From Carallia brachiata (Eukaryota > Streptophyta > Magnoliopsida > Malpighiales > Rhizophoraceae): 64,000 nucleotides of DNA. The notes beneath the pieces were generated by a model that made no database searches, was not told where the DNA came from, and worked only from the letters and a program-made list of their open reading frames with translations. Position numbers and translations under genes: made by a program. Each line of letters begins with the position of its first letter. Within the stretch, counting starts at the first letter, position 1. Shown here piece after piece: positions 1 through 9,651 of this stretch. The stretch lies in contig JADCRB010000089.1 of assembly GCA_021464245.1 (NCBI GenBank), positions 1 to 64,000 of the forward strand. Reading direction: 5' to 3'.

Positions 1-130
1 GTTAGTTTTGGATAGGAAGACTACTATTGGGCAATGTCTCTGAGTGAGCTTTCGAAGAGCTTGAACTATCAAGAGTTGCCCTATCCCTTGACAGTTACAG
101 GCCAACATCTTCATTGGCGATCGTGTGGTT
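1..130 (-). pseudogene. LINE endonuclease, N-terminal fragment
   Basis: On the minus strand the frames around 110 to 1 carry the opening of a plant LINE apurinic-type endonuclease. A Met-Lys start is followed by a C-N-C-Q-G motif (the family usually has W-N-C-R/Q-G-L-G-N). After a frame change comes ALRKLTQRHCPIVVFLSKT, which matches the first beta-strand region of exonuclease-endonuclease-phosphatase folds ending in a Ser/Met-Glu/Lys-Thr motif. It is interrupted by stops and runs off the left edge, so the catalytic residues are not in view. Confidence 0.6.
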
Positions 131-879
131 GTAGGTCAGCCACCACCACAATTATAGTAGTATTAGAAAATTCTTCACATGCTAAAAGGGAGAGTTGTGT
201 TTCTGCCAGCTTCAATTCAAGTTGATTCTGCGTGCCTTAGACTGCATCACCTTTACCTTGGGTTGAAGATGCCTGATTAGGCTTGTTCCTCACTTGAGTC
301 TTTAACCGTATAGGCTTAGTATGTTCAGAGTTATGTAAGGGTGTTTGTTGGGTCACACTCGGCCCACTTGGATAATAGGCCTGAGTTGTTGGAGCGGAGG
401 GGGCTAGGTATGGATCAGGTGAGGTGTTTGTATCAATAAGGTTAGGGTTAGAGTTGGGGTATCACGTGGGATTTGTTTATTTTGTGTTTTGGCTTTTTTG
501 GTGGGGAATCTTTAATGAGCATATAAGGCTTCCTTTTTTGGTACGAGGTAGGAGCTTTGGTGTTTAGGCTCTGCTTGTCAGTTTTTGGGTCAAGGCTAGA
601 TGGGGTTTTTTAGGAAAGTCAATACTCATAGCTGTTTTGCTCATCATACCCAAAGTCAGACTCTGAGGCTCTCTGATGTGGTCTCTTGCCGTCAACAGGT
701 GCCTACTTTGGTTTGCGCCTTCCGAGAAGGGTTCCGATGGCTTTTAGCCCTGCATCTTTTTCAGCAATGTTCTCTTACTGCAGCTTCCTCTGTGGCCTCC
801 AACTCCATTCCCTCACGACATGATCCATGGCTTGGTTTCCCAACTCGACCCATCATCTGAGTTTTAGCTCTCATATGGG

Positions 880-1620
880 GTCCAAAGGGCTTGGTTCGAG
901 TGGAATTTTTAACCTGACCTCTTCTGAATCAGCTAGTGGACATTCTCTTTTGTGGCCCAATATTCCGCACCCAAGCAGAATTCTGACAATCTTTCATATT
1001 TCATAGAGACCCAGTATACCCTGTCTTCTTTCTTGTTGTTAAATCCCACCAATAGGGGCTTGTCAACACAGAACTTAACCAGCAATTGCATATATTTGTT
1101 AATGGACATTGTAGAATCTAGTGTGTTTTCAGCTTCTACCAAACCTGCAAAAGGTTTACCAATTCTTCTGGCATTATCGCTCGACATTTGGGACAGAGAA
1201 GTCCATGAATATATACCCACACTAGTGAGGTTGACAAATCAACTTCATCTAATGCAAGGTTCGGGGGTCACTCTTTAATCATTAAGTGGTATCCAGCCAT
1301 TGACCACAGGACTCCATTAATGACTCTTTTCCTTTTTGCCTCACTCTAGAAGCTTAGCAAGAAAACTTGGTTTTGAGATTTCTAACTTCAAACTCTCCTT
1401 TAAGTCCCCATGCTCTACGAAGCGTTTTCTTTACAACCACAGCTCCAAATGCTTCTTAGCCACAACTCTTGCAATGAGGAACGACCTTGTAGCTCTAGTG
1501 GTTGCCAGAATGTCATCTTGTAGTTGTATCATTGGTTCGCTTCCATCAGGGTTAGGGGTTTCTTCCAGGGCTAGGAACTTTCTTTTCATCTACATAAATT
1601 AAATGGGCTATAATGATAGG
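880..1620 (-). pseudogene. LINE ORF1 (DUF4283 plus CCHC zinc knuckle)
   Basis: The minus strand encodes remains of the ORF1 protein of plant LINEs, an RNA-binding protein. Near 1400-1440 the frame reads LRRAWGLKGEFEV, the DUF4283 signature. Further down (1220-933) an open stretch of 95 codons contains IGKPFAGLVEAENTL and a VYWVSMKYERLSEFCL segment, which precedes the zinc knuckle in this family. The knuckle itself (C-x2-C-x4-H-x4-C) is in another frame, about 930-970, so a frameshift lies inside it. Several in-frame stops show the copy is dead. The plus-strand frames here are only shadows. Confidence 0.6.
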
Positions 1621-2580
1621 ATCTAGTAAAAAACTAGACACTAACTATTCAGACAAAACAAAGAAGGTCCTCAAATGCAAGGAAAAGCCAAGTGATAGAA
1701 ACTGTTTCAAAAAGACGGACTAATATTAACAATAAATATCTCCTTTGTGGATTTCAGAAAAAGCAAATATTGGTACTATGATATAAGAATCGGGTGGGAG
1801 TAAGCTACTAAATGCAAAAAGATTGGTAATTTTGGTTTGAAAGCTAGGAATTGAGGAAAGGTAGAGCATTTAAAGTGGTTCAGGGAGTTGACTTGATTGT
1901 AGGAAGAAAGATCGATGCTTTGAAGAGGTGGTTTGTGAAAAGAACAGGGAGGGAGGAGAGAAGGTGAGGAGCGAAGGGGTTTCAAAGTACCGTATACTCA
2001 GGGAGTTGTTAGAAGGATTAGTTCTTGCTCGGAAAAGATGGCGGTGGTAGGTTAAAGAGAAGGAAAAAAGAGGAGTAGAAGGTGGTAGGTAGGCATCTTC
2101 GATCTTTTTATTTTTTAGCCATGGGGGGGCTGTCCATCTTGACCATTGCAACTCACAAGCATGCATAGCCAGTGCAGGATTTGGGGTACTATACAGAACT
2201 CACATCTTATCACTTGATTTCTCATGGACAATTAGCTCATTGAGTAACTAGTGTAGCCCCCTTCAACCTTTGATGGTTCTATGCTTGTTTAGTTGTAAAC
2301 GAAAATTGTATTATGAAGACAAGATCAGGTCTCTCAGACTTTGGGATAAGGGCTTTGTGGGCCTTTAGGTTTGTTACTTGGAAATAGAATTTCGTTTGCT
2401 AACCTTAACAAGGTAACGCAACATTGATGGACACATGAACTTGCAATGTACGGCTCTCAAGGATAGTTGAAATTGAAAGATTACCATCTCTCCCACATGT
2501 TGCAAAGAAACGCGAGTTCATTAAAGCAAAGATTATTTGAGGAAGTGATGGAGCGAATACTGACAGTAATTACAGATAAA
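1621..2580. other. LINE junction region, no gene seen
   Basis: This stretch lies between the minus-strand ORF1 and the plus-strand reverse transcriptase. The part near 1600-2170 is probably LINE 5' leader read on the minus strand; it has a 98-codon Ser/Pro-rich open frame (2166-1870) that I do not recognise. The switch of strand must fall somewhere between about 2100 and 2580. Confidence 0.35.
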
Positions 2581-4965
2581 TGAATGTGGCTCTAACAGAG
2601 GTAAACGGAGAGAGATAAAGCAAGTGGTATTCCAAATAGGAGGCTCTAAGGCACCGAGTCCAATGGCTTTCCAGGTTTTTTCTATCAAAAATATTGGGAT
2701 ATTATTGGTAATGATCTTATGAATTTGGTGCTAGAATTTTTTTGTAATATGTCTTGCCAGAGGGTTGAACTCTAATTTCAATGCCTTTATCCTGAAACTT
2801 CACAATCCCCTTCATATTTCTAATTTTCATCTAATAAGTCTGTGTAATTTCACCTATAAGCTTATTTCTAAGCTATTGGCAAATCGCTAAAAACCGTTGT
2901 TGGACGATTTTATTCCCTTGACACAAAACACTTTTGTACCTGGCCAAGCTATTCAAGATAATATTCTAATGGCGCATGAGGCTTTTCACGGTTTGAGAAA
3001 TAGGAGAGCACACCCGAGATAAATGGTTGTGAAATTGGATATGCAAAAGACCTATGATAGGATAAAGTAGAGCTTCTTGGAATCGGTTGTGAGGCAGATG
3101 GATTTCACGAAAAGATAGATAAAGAAATTCATAATGTATATTGCTTTGGTGCAATATTAGACACTAGTGAATGGCAAACCAAAACCTCCGTTCAAGCCCT
3201 CTTGTAGCTTGAGGCAAGGGGACACCTTATCCTCGTACCTATATTTACTAGCATCGGATGTTCTATCACGTATGTTGGATTCAGCAACACAAAGCAAGTC
3301 TCTCTCACGAAGCCCCGATGCCCAATCTTTTCCCACATCTGTTCGTTGATGATACCCTATTATTTGTACAAGCGTCTATCCAGTAACAAGTAAGTTAATG
3401 GAGATAGTTGGGCTCTTCTGGAGGGTCTCAGGTCAAGTTGTCAATGCAACCAAATATGGAGTTGAATTTAGTGCCAATACCTGGCATGTGGTAAGATGTG
3501 AATTGCAAAGAGTGTTGGGCATTGGCCCTCTTCAGGCTAATGAGAAGTATTTAGGTCTCCCCATTAAATTGGCTAGATCAAAGGCCAGGGCACTAGAGTA
3601 TATAATCAATCGAGTTGAGAAAAAGCTTTCAACCTAGAAGATTAGGCTATTATCTCAAGTTGGGCGAGCTGTCCTTATAAAGGTTGTAGCTATTTCAATA
3701 CTAATGTACGCTGTGTCTATTCTAGCTTTCCCTAAACTGGTGTGTTCGAAGATCAACTCCCTCATCTCCAGATTTTGGTAGGCTAAAAAGATATAGAATG
3801 CAAAATCCCCTGGATTAGTTGGGATGTACTTACTGATCCTATGGGAAAGGGAAAGCCAGGTTTTCAAGATCTGGTTGCTTTTAACATAGCAATACTAGCA
3901 AAACAAAGCTGCGGCTCTTGTAAGAACCAACGAAGCTCTAGGCTAAGGTTTTAACGGAGAGGTGCTTTCCAGCCAATTCCTTTCTGAGTACAACTCCTCG
4001 TGGTAAGACCTCCTAGGGATGGAAAAGCCTCATGATAGGTTGAGATTGGCTTAAAAATGGTACAAGGTGGATGGCAGGGGATGGCGGTGGTATACAGATT
4101 TGGGATGAACCCTGGGTTCCAAATCTCCTGGAGTTTCAAATTGTCTCGGCTCGACAGAACAGAAGCGTCTAACTAGTTTCTCGTCAAGGATCTGATTGTA
4201 AATAATCATGGTATTTGGGATCGGACCAACCTAAACAAGATGTTCACTTCGGGCGAGGTTAGAGTTGTTGAAACCATCCCAATCACACTTAGCCCAGACA
4301 GTGACAAACTCATCTGGCACCATGACGTGAGAGGAAATTACTCTGTCTATTCTAGATACTCTATTTCTAAGGGAGAAGGGAGAGACGAGAACCAACCAAG
4401 TATTTCCTCAATGATCCCAGCTAGTACTTGTAGACGGATTTGGAAACTGAACTACCCCCCCCCCCCAAGCTAAAGTCACCCTATTCTCATGGCGAGCCTT
4501 ACATGGTTCCCTACCAACGCAGGCAAATTTGTGTAAAAAGGAAAGCCATACAATCCAATGAATGCCTACCATGTAGAAGTGCCAATGAGACAATTGAGCG
4601 TGTGTTTTTCTTCTGCCCACACGCCGAGACTACTTGGCTAGGTGGGGATCTCGAGTATTCTCCAAAACGAAATGGATTTCCAAGTTTTGTGAAATGGTGG
4701 CAGGTAATTGAAGAAGTTTTCTTGGAGTCGGGACAGGAGGAGGTGTTGCCTAAGATTGCTGTCTTCTGCTGGCACATCTGGAAAGTTCGATGTAAGTTCA
4801 TTTTTGAGCAATTAAGGCCAATTCCAGCTCACACTCTCGACCGAATCAGGAGACTACAGTTAGAGATGTCTCTTATTGCAACAGTGGATTCTCAAGCGGG
4901 AAGGACCATAGGTAGAAACGGTGGTTGGAAACCCCCCCNCTTTGCATCTTGAAAATTCAATATAT
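2580..4965 (+). pseudogene. LINE reverse transcriptase and zf-RVT remnant
   Basis: The plus strand carries the 3' half of a plant LINE ORF2. In order there is the RT entry motif around 2625-2690 (FQIGGSKAPSPMAFQVF), a palm region with FVPGQAIQDNILMAHEAFHG near 2930-2985 and VKLDMQKTYDR near 3030. These are followed by LRQGDTLSSYLYLLASDVLS (3211-3270), the thumb part NEKYLGLPIKLARSKA near 3540-3590, and QVGRAVLIKVVAISILMYAV near 3660. A zf-RVT domain follows with CLPCRSANETIERVFFFCPH (4562-4621). The copy ends where an RNase H would begin (WKPP near 4930), just before AT-rich DNA. Stops and frame changes occur throughout, so it is inactive. Confidence 0.85.
4938..4938. other. Ambiguous base (N) in a C run
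   Basis: The only N in the window follows seven C residues. Another C run of 12 lies at 4455-4466. Length and identity here are uncertain in the assembly. Confidence 0.95.
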
Positions 4966-6533
4966 TTAAGAGTAATTCTGTGAATAATTAGTAAAATATA
5001 CGAGAGATACGTAATTTATTTAATAATATTTAATAATTTATTTTTTTAATTTAAATATATTTTTTATAATATAATAAGTTTATATCATATATAATTATCA
5101 CATTCTCACAATTGGGCTGCCATAAAGCTTTTTGATATTTGAAATCGAAACCTAACCCCCTTAACCCCCCTTTTATATAAATATTGAGACCTGTGTGGGG
5201 AATGGAAAAAATTTTAATCATTACTCTTTATTTTTTTAATTTTTTTTTAACTTTCTCTATTTATTTAAGTAATTTATTTTCTTTATTATTTATTTTCACA
5301 AATTATTATTTTTTTTCTTTTTATATTCCTTCTCATAATTTTCTTCACTTCTCCAAACAACTTATTTTCTTTATCATGATCTTTTTCTTTCTCTATACCT
5401 TTTCCAACCTTTTTACGGGCACTCTAAACACAAATGTTTTTTTTTATATTATTTTAAAAAAATAAAAAAAATAGAGGTATTGCGCTTTTTTACCCAACAC
5501 AATAGAAGGGGTTGTTACCCGAATAAGAGAGCGCATACTGGTCAAACTACTCTTATATTATATAAAAAAATAATGTATATTTAGTTTTTATTAAATATTT
5601 TTAAATAAAAATTTAAATTTATGATTTGAATATTCTCAAACTATTAAATTACAATTCGATGGTTGATTTGACTTTTGTGATTATGAATATTTTAATCAAT
5701 TAATAATAATAATAGCAAAAAAACAACAACAATAAATAAGAATAATAATAATAATAATCAATGAATAGGGTCAAATATATCAAGTTTTGGTACTAGATAT
5801 AGGCGAGCTCTCGGTTAGCTTTAATCAAATTTTCCCCACTTTGAGAAGGCTTAACAAGGAAGAACACTTGATTGACATGGCTGAACTTTTGGTAGAAATA
5901 ACGGCCCCTTATTCATTTAATGGACTATATATACAATTGTTACACTGAAATAAGTGAACAACTATGCGCACTCCCTACAACTGCATAAAACAAAGGAGAG
6001 TGTGAGAAAATGATTCAAACTGTGAAAAAACTGATTTTTAATTGGATAGGTCTGTTTGACCATATTGGATAACGTATTAATGATCGAGTAATATTAGATG
6101 ATTTTACATAAAAATAATAAATAGTAAATAATCTTATTTAATAGTATTAGACAATTTTTTTTTTTTTTTTTATAAATTTAATTATCCAACGATCTTTATC
6201 ACTTGATAATTATTTTCAAATTATCTAAGTAAAACCATAAGATCGTTTTTCTTAATGATTTTAAGGTTGTTTAAGAAATTAGATATGAAGAAGTATGAAT
6301 ATTTTTGTAAAAATTAAGTAGTAAAATTTAGATAATAAAAAAATGGCGACAAAGTAAGAAAATTAACCTCCAGCATCGTGGACTTGTTTTCATTACATAA
6401 TATACCAACTTATTAGAAATTACTAAATATACATGACAAAAAAAAGATAAATTATAAAGTTAAATTAATTGTATTGATATTTTAATATTAATTGAAATTA
6501 AAAAAATTTATATTTAACTTTTTAAATAAATCT
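4966..6533. other. AT-rich intergenic spacer
   Basis: Very AT-rich DNA with T and A runs, including an ATA/AAT-rich microsatellite at 5701-5760. The 93-codon open frame at 5184-5465 is Phe/Leu/Ile/Ser low complexity from T-rich sequence and is not a credible gene. A less AT-biased patch at 5800-6010 is not recognised. Confidence 0.7.
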
Positions 6534-7472
6534 TGTAAAGCGTAAATTTCGAGCCTAAACATAACCCGAAAATACAAAAATAAATTACAAATAAAAATTT
6601 AAAGTAAAAGAAAATTTACGTGGGGTCGATCTCCGTAATCCTCCGATTAGTGTTCCTTTTTTGACTCCGTCAAGGGCTGCACGAGCTTGATCTGACAGAA
6701 ATAATTCCACAGATTTTTTGAACTGGGTAGACTGAAACCGGATCTGATTTGGACGTTTTGACTACGGTTAAGAACCGCAGAGACCTGATCTGAGCCGATC
6801 TGGCTTAATTTCACCGAGGTCGAAGAGACTTGTTCTCGGATGAGCTGCCTGGATTTTGCTGAGGGCCGTATGAGGCTTAATCCCAGCCGGATTTAGTAAT
6901 TTGATATTTTTAACTCTATATTCTCAGAAATTCAGATCTAGAACGATCCAAGAATATAAATTTAAAAATAACTTTAGAAATGGAAACAGCAAATTTTTTG
7001 GGCTTTACCCCTGAAATATCTCTCAAAACGGAGTTAGGAGAGTATACTGCTAAGTAAAAGCACGTAAGAAAAGGAGAAATTTTCTTGAGAGATTTTCAAA
7101 ATTTTCTTTTTCTCAAATTCTCTGAATTTTTCTGTTTACAGATTTGCTGAATGTGTTTTGAACTGAGGGGCATGGGCCTATTTATAGGGTTTCCCCTCTC
7201 GTGTGAAAGCACGCGTGTGAAAGGCATAAGTCGACTTTTCCGTGTGAAAGGCATAAGTCGACTTTTCCGTGTGAAAGCACGCGTGAGAAAGGAATAAGTC
7301 GACTTTTCTGACTTTTCCGTGTGAAAGCATGCGTGAGAAAGGAATAAGTCGACTTTTCCGTGTGAAAGCACACATGCGAAAGGAATAAGTCGACTATTGA
7401 CTTTTTTTTTTTTTTTTTCTTTTTTTTTTTTCTTCTTCTTCTTTTTTTTTTTTTTTTTTTTTAATGTTTACA
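6534..7472 (-). repeat. 3' LTR of the Tat element
   Basis: Partner of the LTR at 16390-17334, with the same TGTAAA/TTTACA ends, the same tandem array (7200-7401) and the same TATA box (7177-7188). The open frames inside it (7096-7375) come only from the repeats. Confidence 0.93.
7200..7401 (-). repeat. Palindrome-rich tandem array in U3 of the 3' LTR
   Basis: The same five-unit array as in the other LTR, with unit boundaries and spacer lengths conserved. It is therefore an inherited part of the LTR and not a post-insertion expansion. The palindromes could give short hairpins, but no transcript feature is evident. Confidence 0.85.
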
Positions 7473-7486
7473 AATGCCCCCACTTC
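7473..7486 (-). promoter_or_regulatory. Polypurine tract next to the 3' LTR
   Basis: On the element strand GAAGTGGGGGCATT abuts the TG that opens the 3' LTR. Position and purine content fit the plus-strand priming site of a gypsy element. Confidence 0.65.
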
Positions 7487-7834
7487 AGGGGTCGGTAAGG
7501 AAGAACTTTGCAGACGTGATCCGCACCGAGTCTTGAAGTCCAGTTTGAAACTTGGAAACGTCCTGATGAACATTGAATCTTGGAGTCTTCTATCTTTGAC
7601 CATGCTTGCTGTTGTTGGATCACAATAGGAACCCGATACGATCTTGAGAAAGTTAGCACCCCAGCCAATATAAAAATTGATATTCTGGTTCCAGGTGCGT
7701 TCGAGCTTCCATAGCCCGCAAAGGATTTTTTATATCTCTTAAAGTTCCAGAGCTCTGGTGAGGATGATCCAGTAGGCAAAGAACTTCAACCTCCCCAAGA
7801 GAAAGGCTCAGGACCTTGGAACTTCAAGACCGGC

Positions 7835-8137
7835 TCACAGAGAGACTGACTGTAGTGATGATTTCCAAGTCTGCTTCGACGTAAGGAGAGTAGTTGGAAC
7901 TTCCCTGTACGTCGCTGCATCCAAAGAAAGATTAGGATAATTGCAGCTTCTCATCCCTCTGTGGTAGATGTGAACTAAGGAGAGTAGTTGGAACTCCATG
8001 ACACCGATGGCGTTGGAGATTGAGTTTCGAGGGCTTTTAGGGATCCCTCGAAGAAGACTACTCCTTCTTTTCTTAGCTCGTGCGCCTCCAACTTCTTGAT
8101 CGAAGAACTTCCTGAGACAAGTGTAGAGACTAGCCAT
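7835..8137 (-). CDS. Unrecognised 100-aa ORF between poly(A) tract and 3' LTR
   Basis: ATG at 8137 opens 100 codons starting MASLYTCLRKFFDQEV and containing a basic patch ARAKKRRSSLLRG. It lies in the same frame as the upstream homeobox ORF, so it is also the tail of that long frame. No domain, signal peptide or membrane segment is recognised. A 20-bp direct repeat (plus-strand 7882-7901 and 7976-7995) sits inside the coding part and encodes a related segment twice in two frames, which argues against strong coding constraint. A TATA-like motif precedes it. It may be a captured host gene piece or a chance frame. Confidence 0.3.
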   Translation of the reverse strand: MASLYTCLRKFFDQEVGGARAKKRRSSLLRGIPKSPRNSISNAIGVMEFQLLSLVHIYHRGMRSCNYPNLSLDAATYREVPTTLLTSKQTWKSSLQSVSL

Positions 8138-8190
8138 TTTCTTTTGAGAAAGAAGAGCTGAGGGGTGAATATTACAACTCGGGCACGCAG

Positions 8191-8203
8191 GATATATATA
8201 CAA
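8191..8203 (-). promoter_or_regulatory. TATA-like box before the second accessory ORF
   Basis: The minus strand reads TTGTATATATATC immediately after the poly(A) tract, about 55 bases before the ATG at 8137. It could drive a second short transcription unit. Evidence is motif and spacing only. Confidence 0.35.
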
Positions 8204-8210
8204 ATAATAA

Positions 8211-8214
<4 letters not shown>

Positions 8215-8253
<39 letters not shown>
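8215..8253 (-). repeat. Uninterrupted 39-base A tract on the element strand
   Basis: The plus strand has 39 T in a row. On the element strand it is a poly(A) tract about 190 bases after the EAR-frame stop, where an mRNA tail would be if the homeobox segment were captured from a processed transcript. Other A tracts in this element weaken that reading. Confidence 0.8.
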
Positions 8254-8254
<1 letters not shown>

Positions 8255-8334
8255 AAAAGTCAAAAAAGGTATGCAGAATCGGATAGGGCCATCCACGTCC
8301 CTTTCCTGCATAAGAGACAAAAGAGGCAGCGGCT

Positions 8335-8426
8335 GACGCGTGTCACGAAAGTCGTTACCGTGTGTGGCAGAAGTCGTTGCCGTGTGCTGCGGAAGTCGTT
8401 GCCGCGTGCTGCAGAAGTCGTTGCAC
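8335..8426 (-). repeat. Four-copy 22-bp tandem repeat
   Basis: On the plus strand units of the form CGTGTGCTGCGGAAGTCGTT repeat four times with a period near 22. They lie just beyond the EAR-frame stop of the homeobox ORF, so they would be 3' untranslated sequence. They share AAGTCG with the LTR array, which may be chance. Confidence 0.75.
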
Positions 8427-8444
8427 CTTATCTTGTCGGCCGTC

Positions 8445-9073
8445 CTAGCGGGGCCCGAGGTGCAACTCCAAGTCAAGCTCGACCTCGTCCGGTGGGCCGA
8501 TGATGTTGATGTCAACGTCGACGTCGCTTTCCGGCTGGTTGATGCTGCCGGGGAATATTCTGGAAAGAGAGGCAAAGTTTCGCCGGAATGACTCCTTTCT
8601 GCTAGAAAATGTCCTCCTAGACTTAAGTACCTAGAAGGGATGAACCCTTGGCTGACTCCGTAAGACCACCAGGACCAGCGTGCATGCTCCCATGGGCTAC
8701 GGCTTTGATGAACATACCGTGGAGAGACTATTGCGGTGGAAGAACTCGGACCTGCTTCATTTGACGGCGAAGTTGTACTGGTGGGATCTACCATCGGAAC
8801 AGCAGACTGTTCTTTGGAAAAATCAGCTCTCAGTGCTGGTTTCTTCCTGCTTCTTCTCCGATTCTGGAACCAATAAAACACATTTTTTCCTTCGATTGCC
8901 CCGAGTGGGCGCAATCGTGAGACAAGTTGGTAAATCTGAGATGCATTAGGCATAATACCTCCATTGTTGTGGAAGACTTCCTCTAGAATTTGCAGTTGCG
9001 CCATGGTTGGTTGCCACCTTGTGCGGGGTGACCTTTCTTCTCCCTTGTCTTGAGGTTCTGCAACTGGTTTCAT
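8445..9073 (-). CDS. WUSCHEL-clade WOX-like homeobox ORF inside the retrotransposon
   Basis: WOX proteins are plant homeodomain factors that keep stem cells undifferentiated, largely by repressing targets in the nucleus. The ATG at 9073 opens a frame with a homeodomain at residues 17-79: RTRWQPTMAQLQILEEVF, a loop with NN, then IEGKNVFYWFQNRRR, where the helix-3 core matches WUS-clade proteins. Ser/Thr/Pro-rich sequence follows. At residues 166-171 is TLPLFP, the WUS-box. One frame over (8477-8454) the strand encodes LDLELHLG, an EAR repression motif, closed by a stop at 8445-8447, so a one-base shift lies at about 8480-8560. Read in the ATG frame the ORF instead runs on to 7835 through a poly-Lys stretch. 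The homeodomain is uninterrupted by an intron. The ORF lies in the env position, sense to pol. Assignment to the family is firm; function in the host or element is unknown. Confidence 0.85.
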
Positions 9074-9160
9074 CTTTCTTGTGGTAGAGGAGCAAAGGTT
9101 TGGTGTGTGGTGAAGATCGATTGAGACTGATGCTGAGTTTCAGACTCAAACCCTCCGTCG

Positions 9161-9171
9161 CTTTTATATTT
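9161..9171 (-). promoter_or_regulatory. TATA-like box upstream of the WOX-like ORF
   Basis: The minus strand reads AAATATAAAAG, followed by about 85 bases with CA-rich leader character and then the ATG at 9073. The spacing is what a plant gene with its own promoter would show. Its use is inferred, not shown. Confidence 0.45.
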
Positions 9172-9224
9172 TTGGGCCGTTCACAGTTTATACTCATGCG
9201 GGCCAGGAGTTGGATTGGATTTTG

Positions 9225-9474
9225 AACCTGGTTTCTGGACTGTGTTTAGAACTTGGAATTTTTTGGGTTTTGGGCTTTGAATTGAATTTGGGTTGATTTG
9301 GATTTGGGTTTTTGGATCGAATGTTTGGGTTTGGACTTTTGGATTTGGATTGAGTGTTTGGGTTTTGGACTTAGTTTTTGTGTTTTCTGAATTGGGCTCA
9401 AGTGTTTGGGTTTGGATTTTCGCTTGGACTTTCAGATCGGGACTTCCGAACTTTTTTTTTTTTTTTTTTTTTTT

Positions 9475-9513
<39 letters not shown>

Positions 9514-9542
9514 ATTTTTTTTTTGATTTTTTTTTTTTTTTT

Positions 9543-9583
<41 letters not shown>

Positions 9584-9643
9584 TTTTTTTTTTTTTTTTT
9601 TCTTTTTTTTTTTTGATTTTTTTTTTTTTGATTTTTTTTTTTC
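9225..9643 (-). repeat. Low-complexity block after integrase
   Basis: Right after the integrase stop the element strand has some 190 bases of almost pure A broken by TC (plus-strand T at 9451-9643). About 210 bases of degenerate TCCAAACCCAAA-like repeats follow (plus-strand TTTGGGTTTGGA at 9225-9440). The Lys-rich and Phe-rich open frames here are artefacts. The block separates pol from the homeobox segment. Confidence 0.8.
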
Positions 9644-9651
9644 AAACATAT

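Larger units (their letters stand above)
1..4965. mobile_element. Decayed plant LINE with oppositely oriented halves
   Basis: Non-LTR retrotransposon remains fill the first 5 kb. Reading the minus strand from about 1620 down to 1 gives the usual order of a plant LINE 5' half: a DUF4283-like ORF1 with a zinc knuckle, then the start of the endonuclease. Reading the plus strand from about 2580 to 4965 gives reverse transcriptase, zf-RVT and the first residues of an RNase H. The two halves are therefore head to head. Both are full of stops and frameshifts. A twin-priming 5' inversion of a single LINE explains the layout, but two separate insertions are not excluded because the left end is outside the window. 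Confidence 0.7.

Noticed and set aside
5184..5465. 93-codon Phe/Leu-rich frame, possible membrane protein
   Set aside because: T-rich spacer; composition alone explains it.
7096..7375. Overlapping 60-90 codon frames in three phases with repeated HTEKSTY-like units (also 16916-17243)
   Set aside because: They come from the tandem array in the LTR U3 and occur in all three frames; no coding signal.
7200..7401. Regular repeats resembling a CRISPR array
   Set aside because: Units are imperfect, spacers are repeats themselves, and the array sits in the U3 of a eukaryotic LTR.
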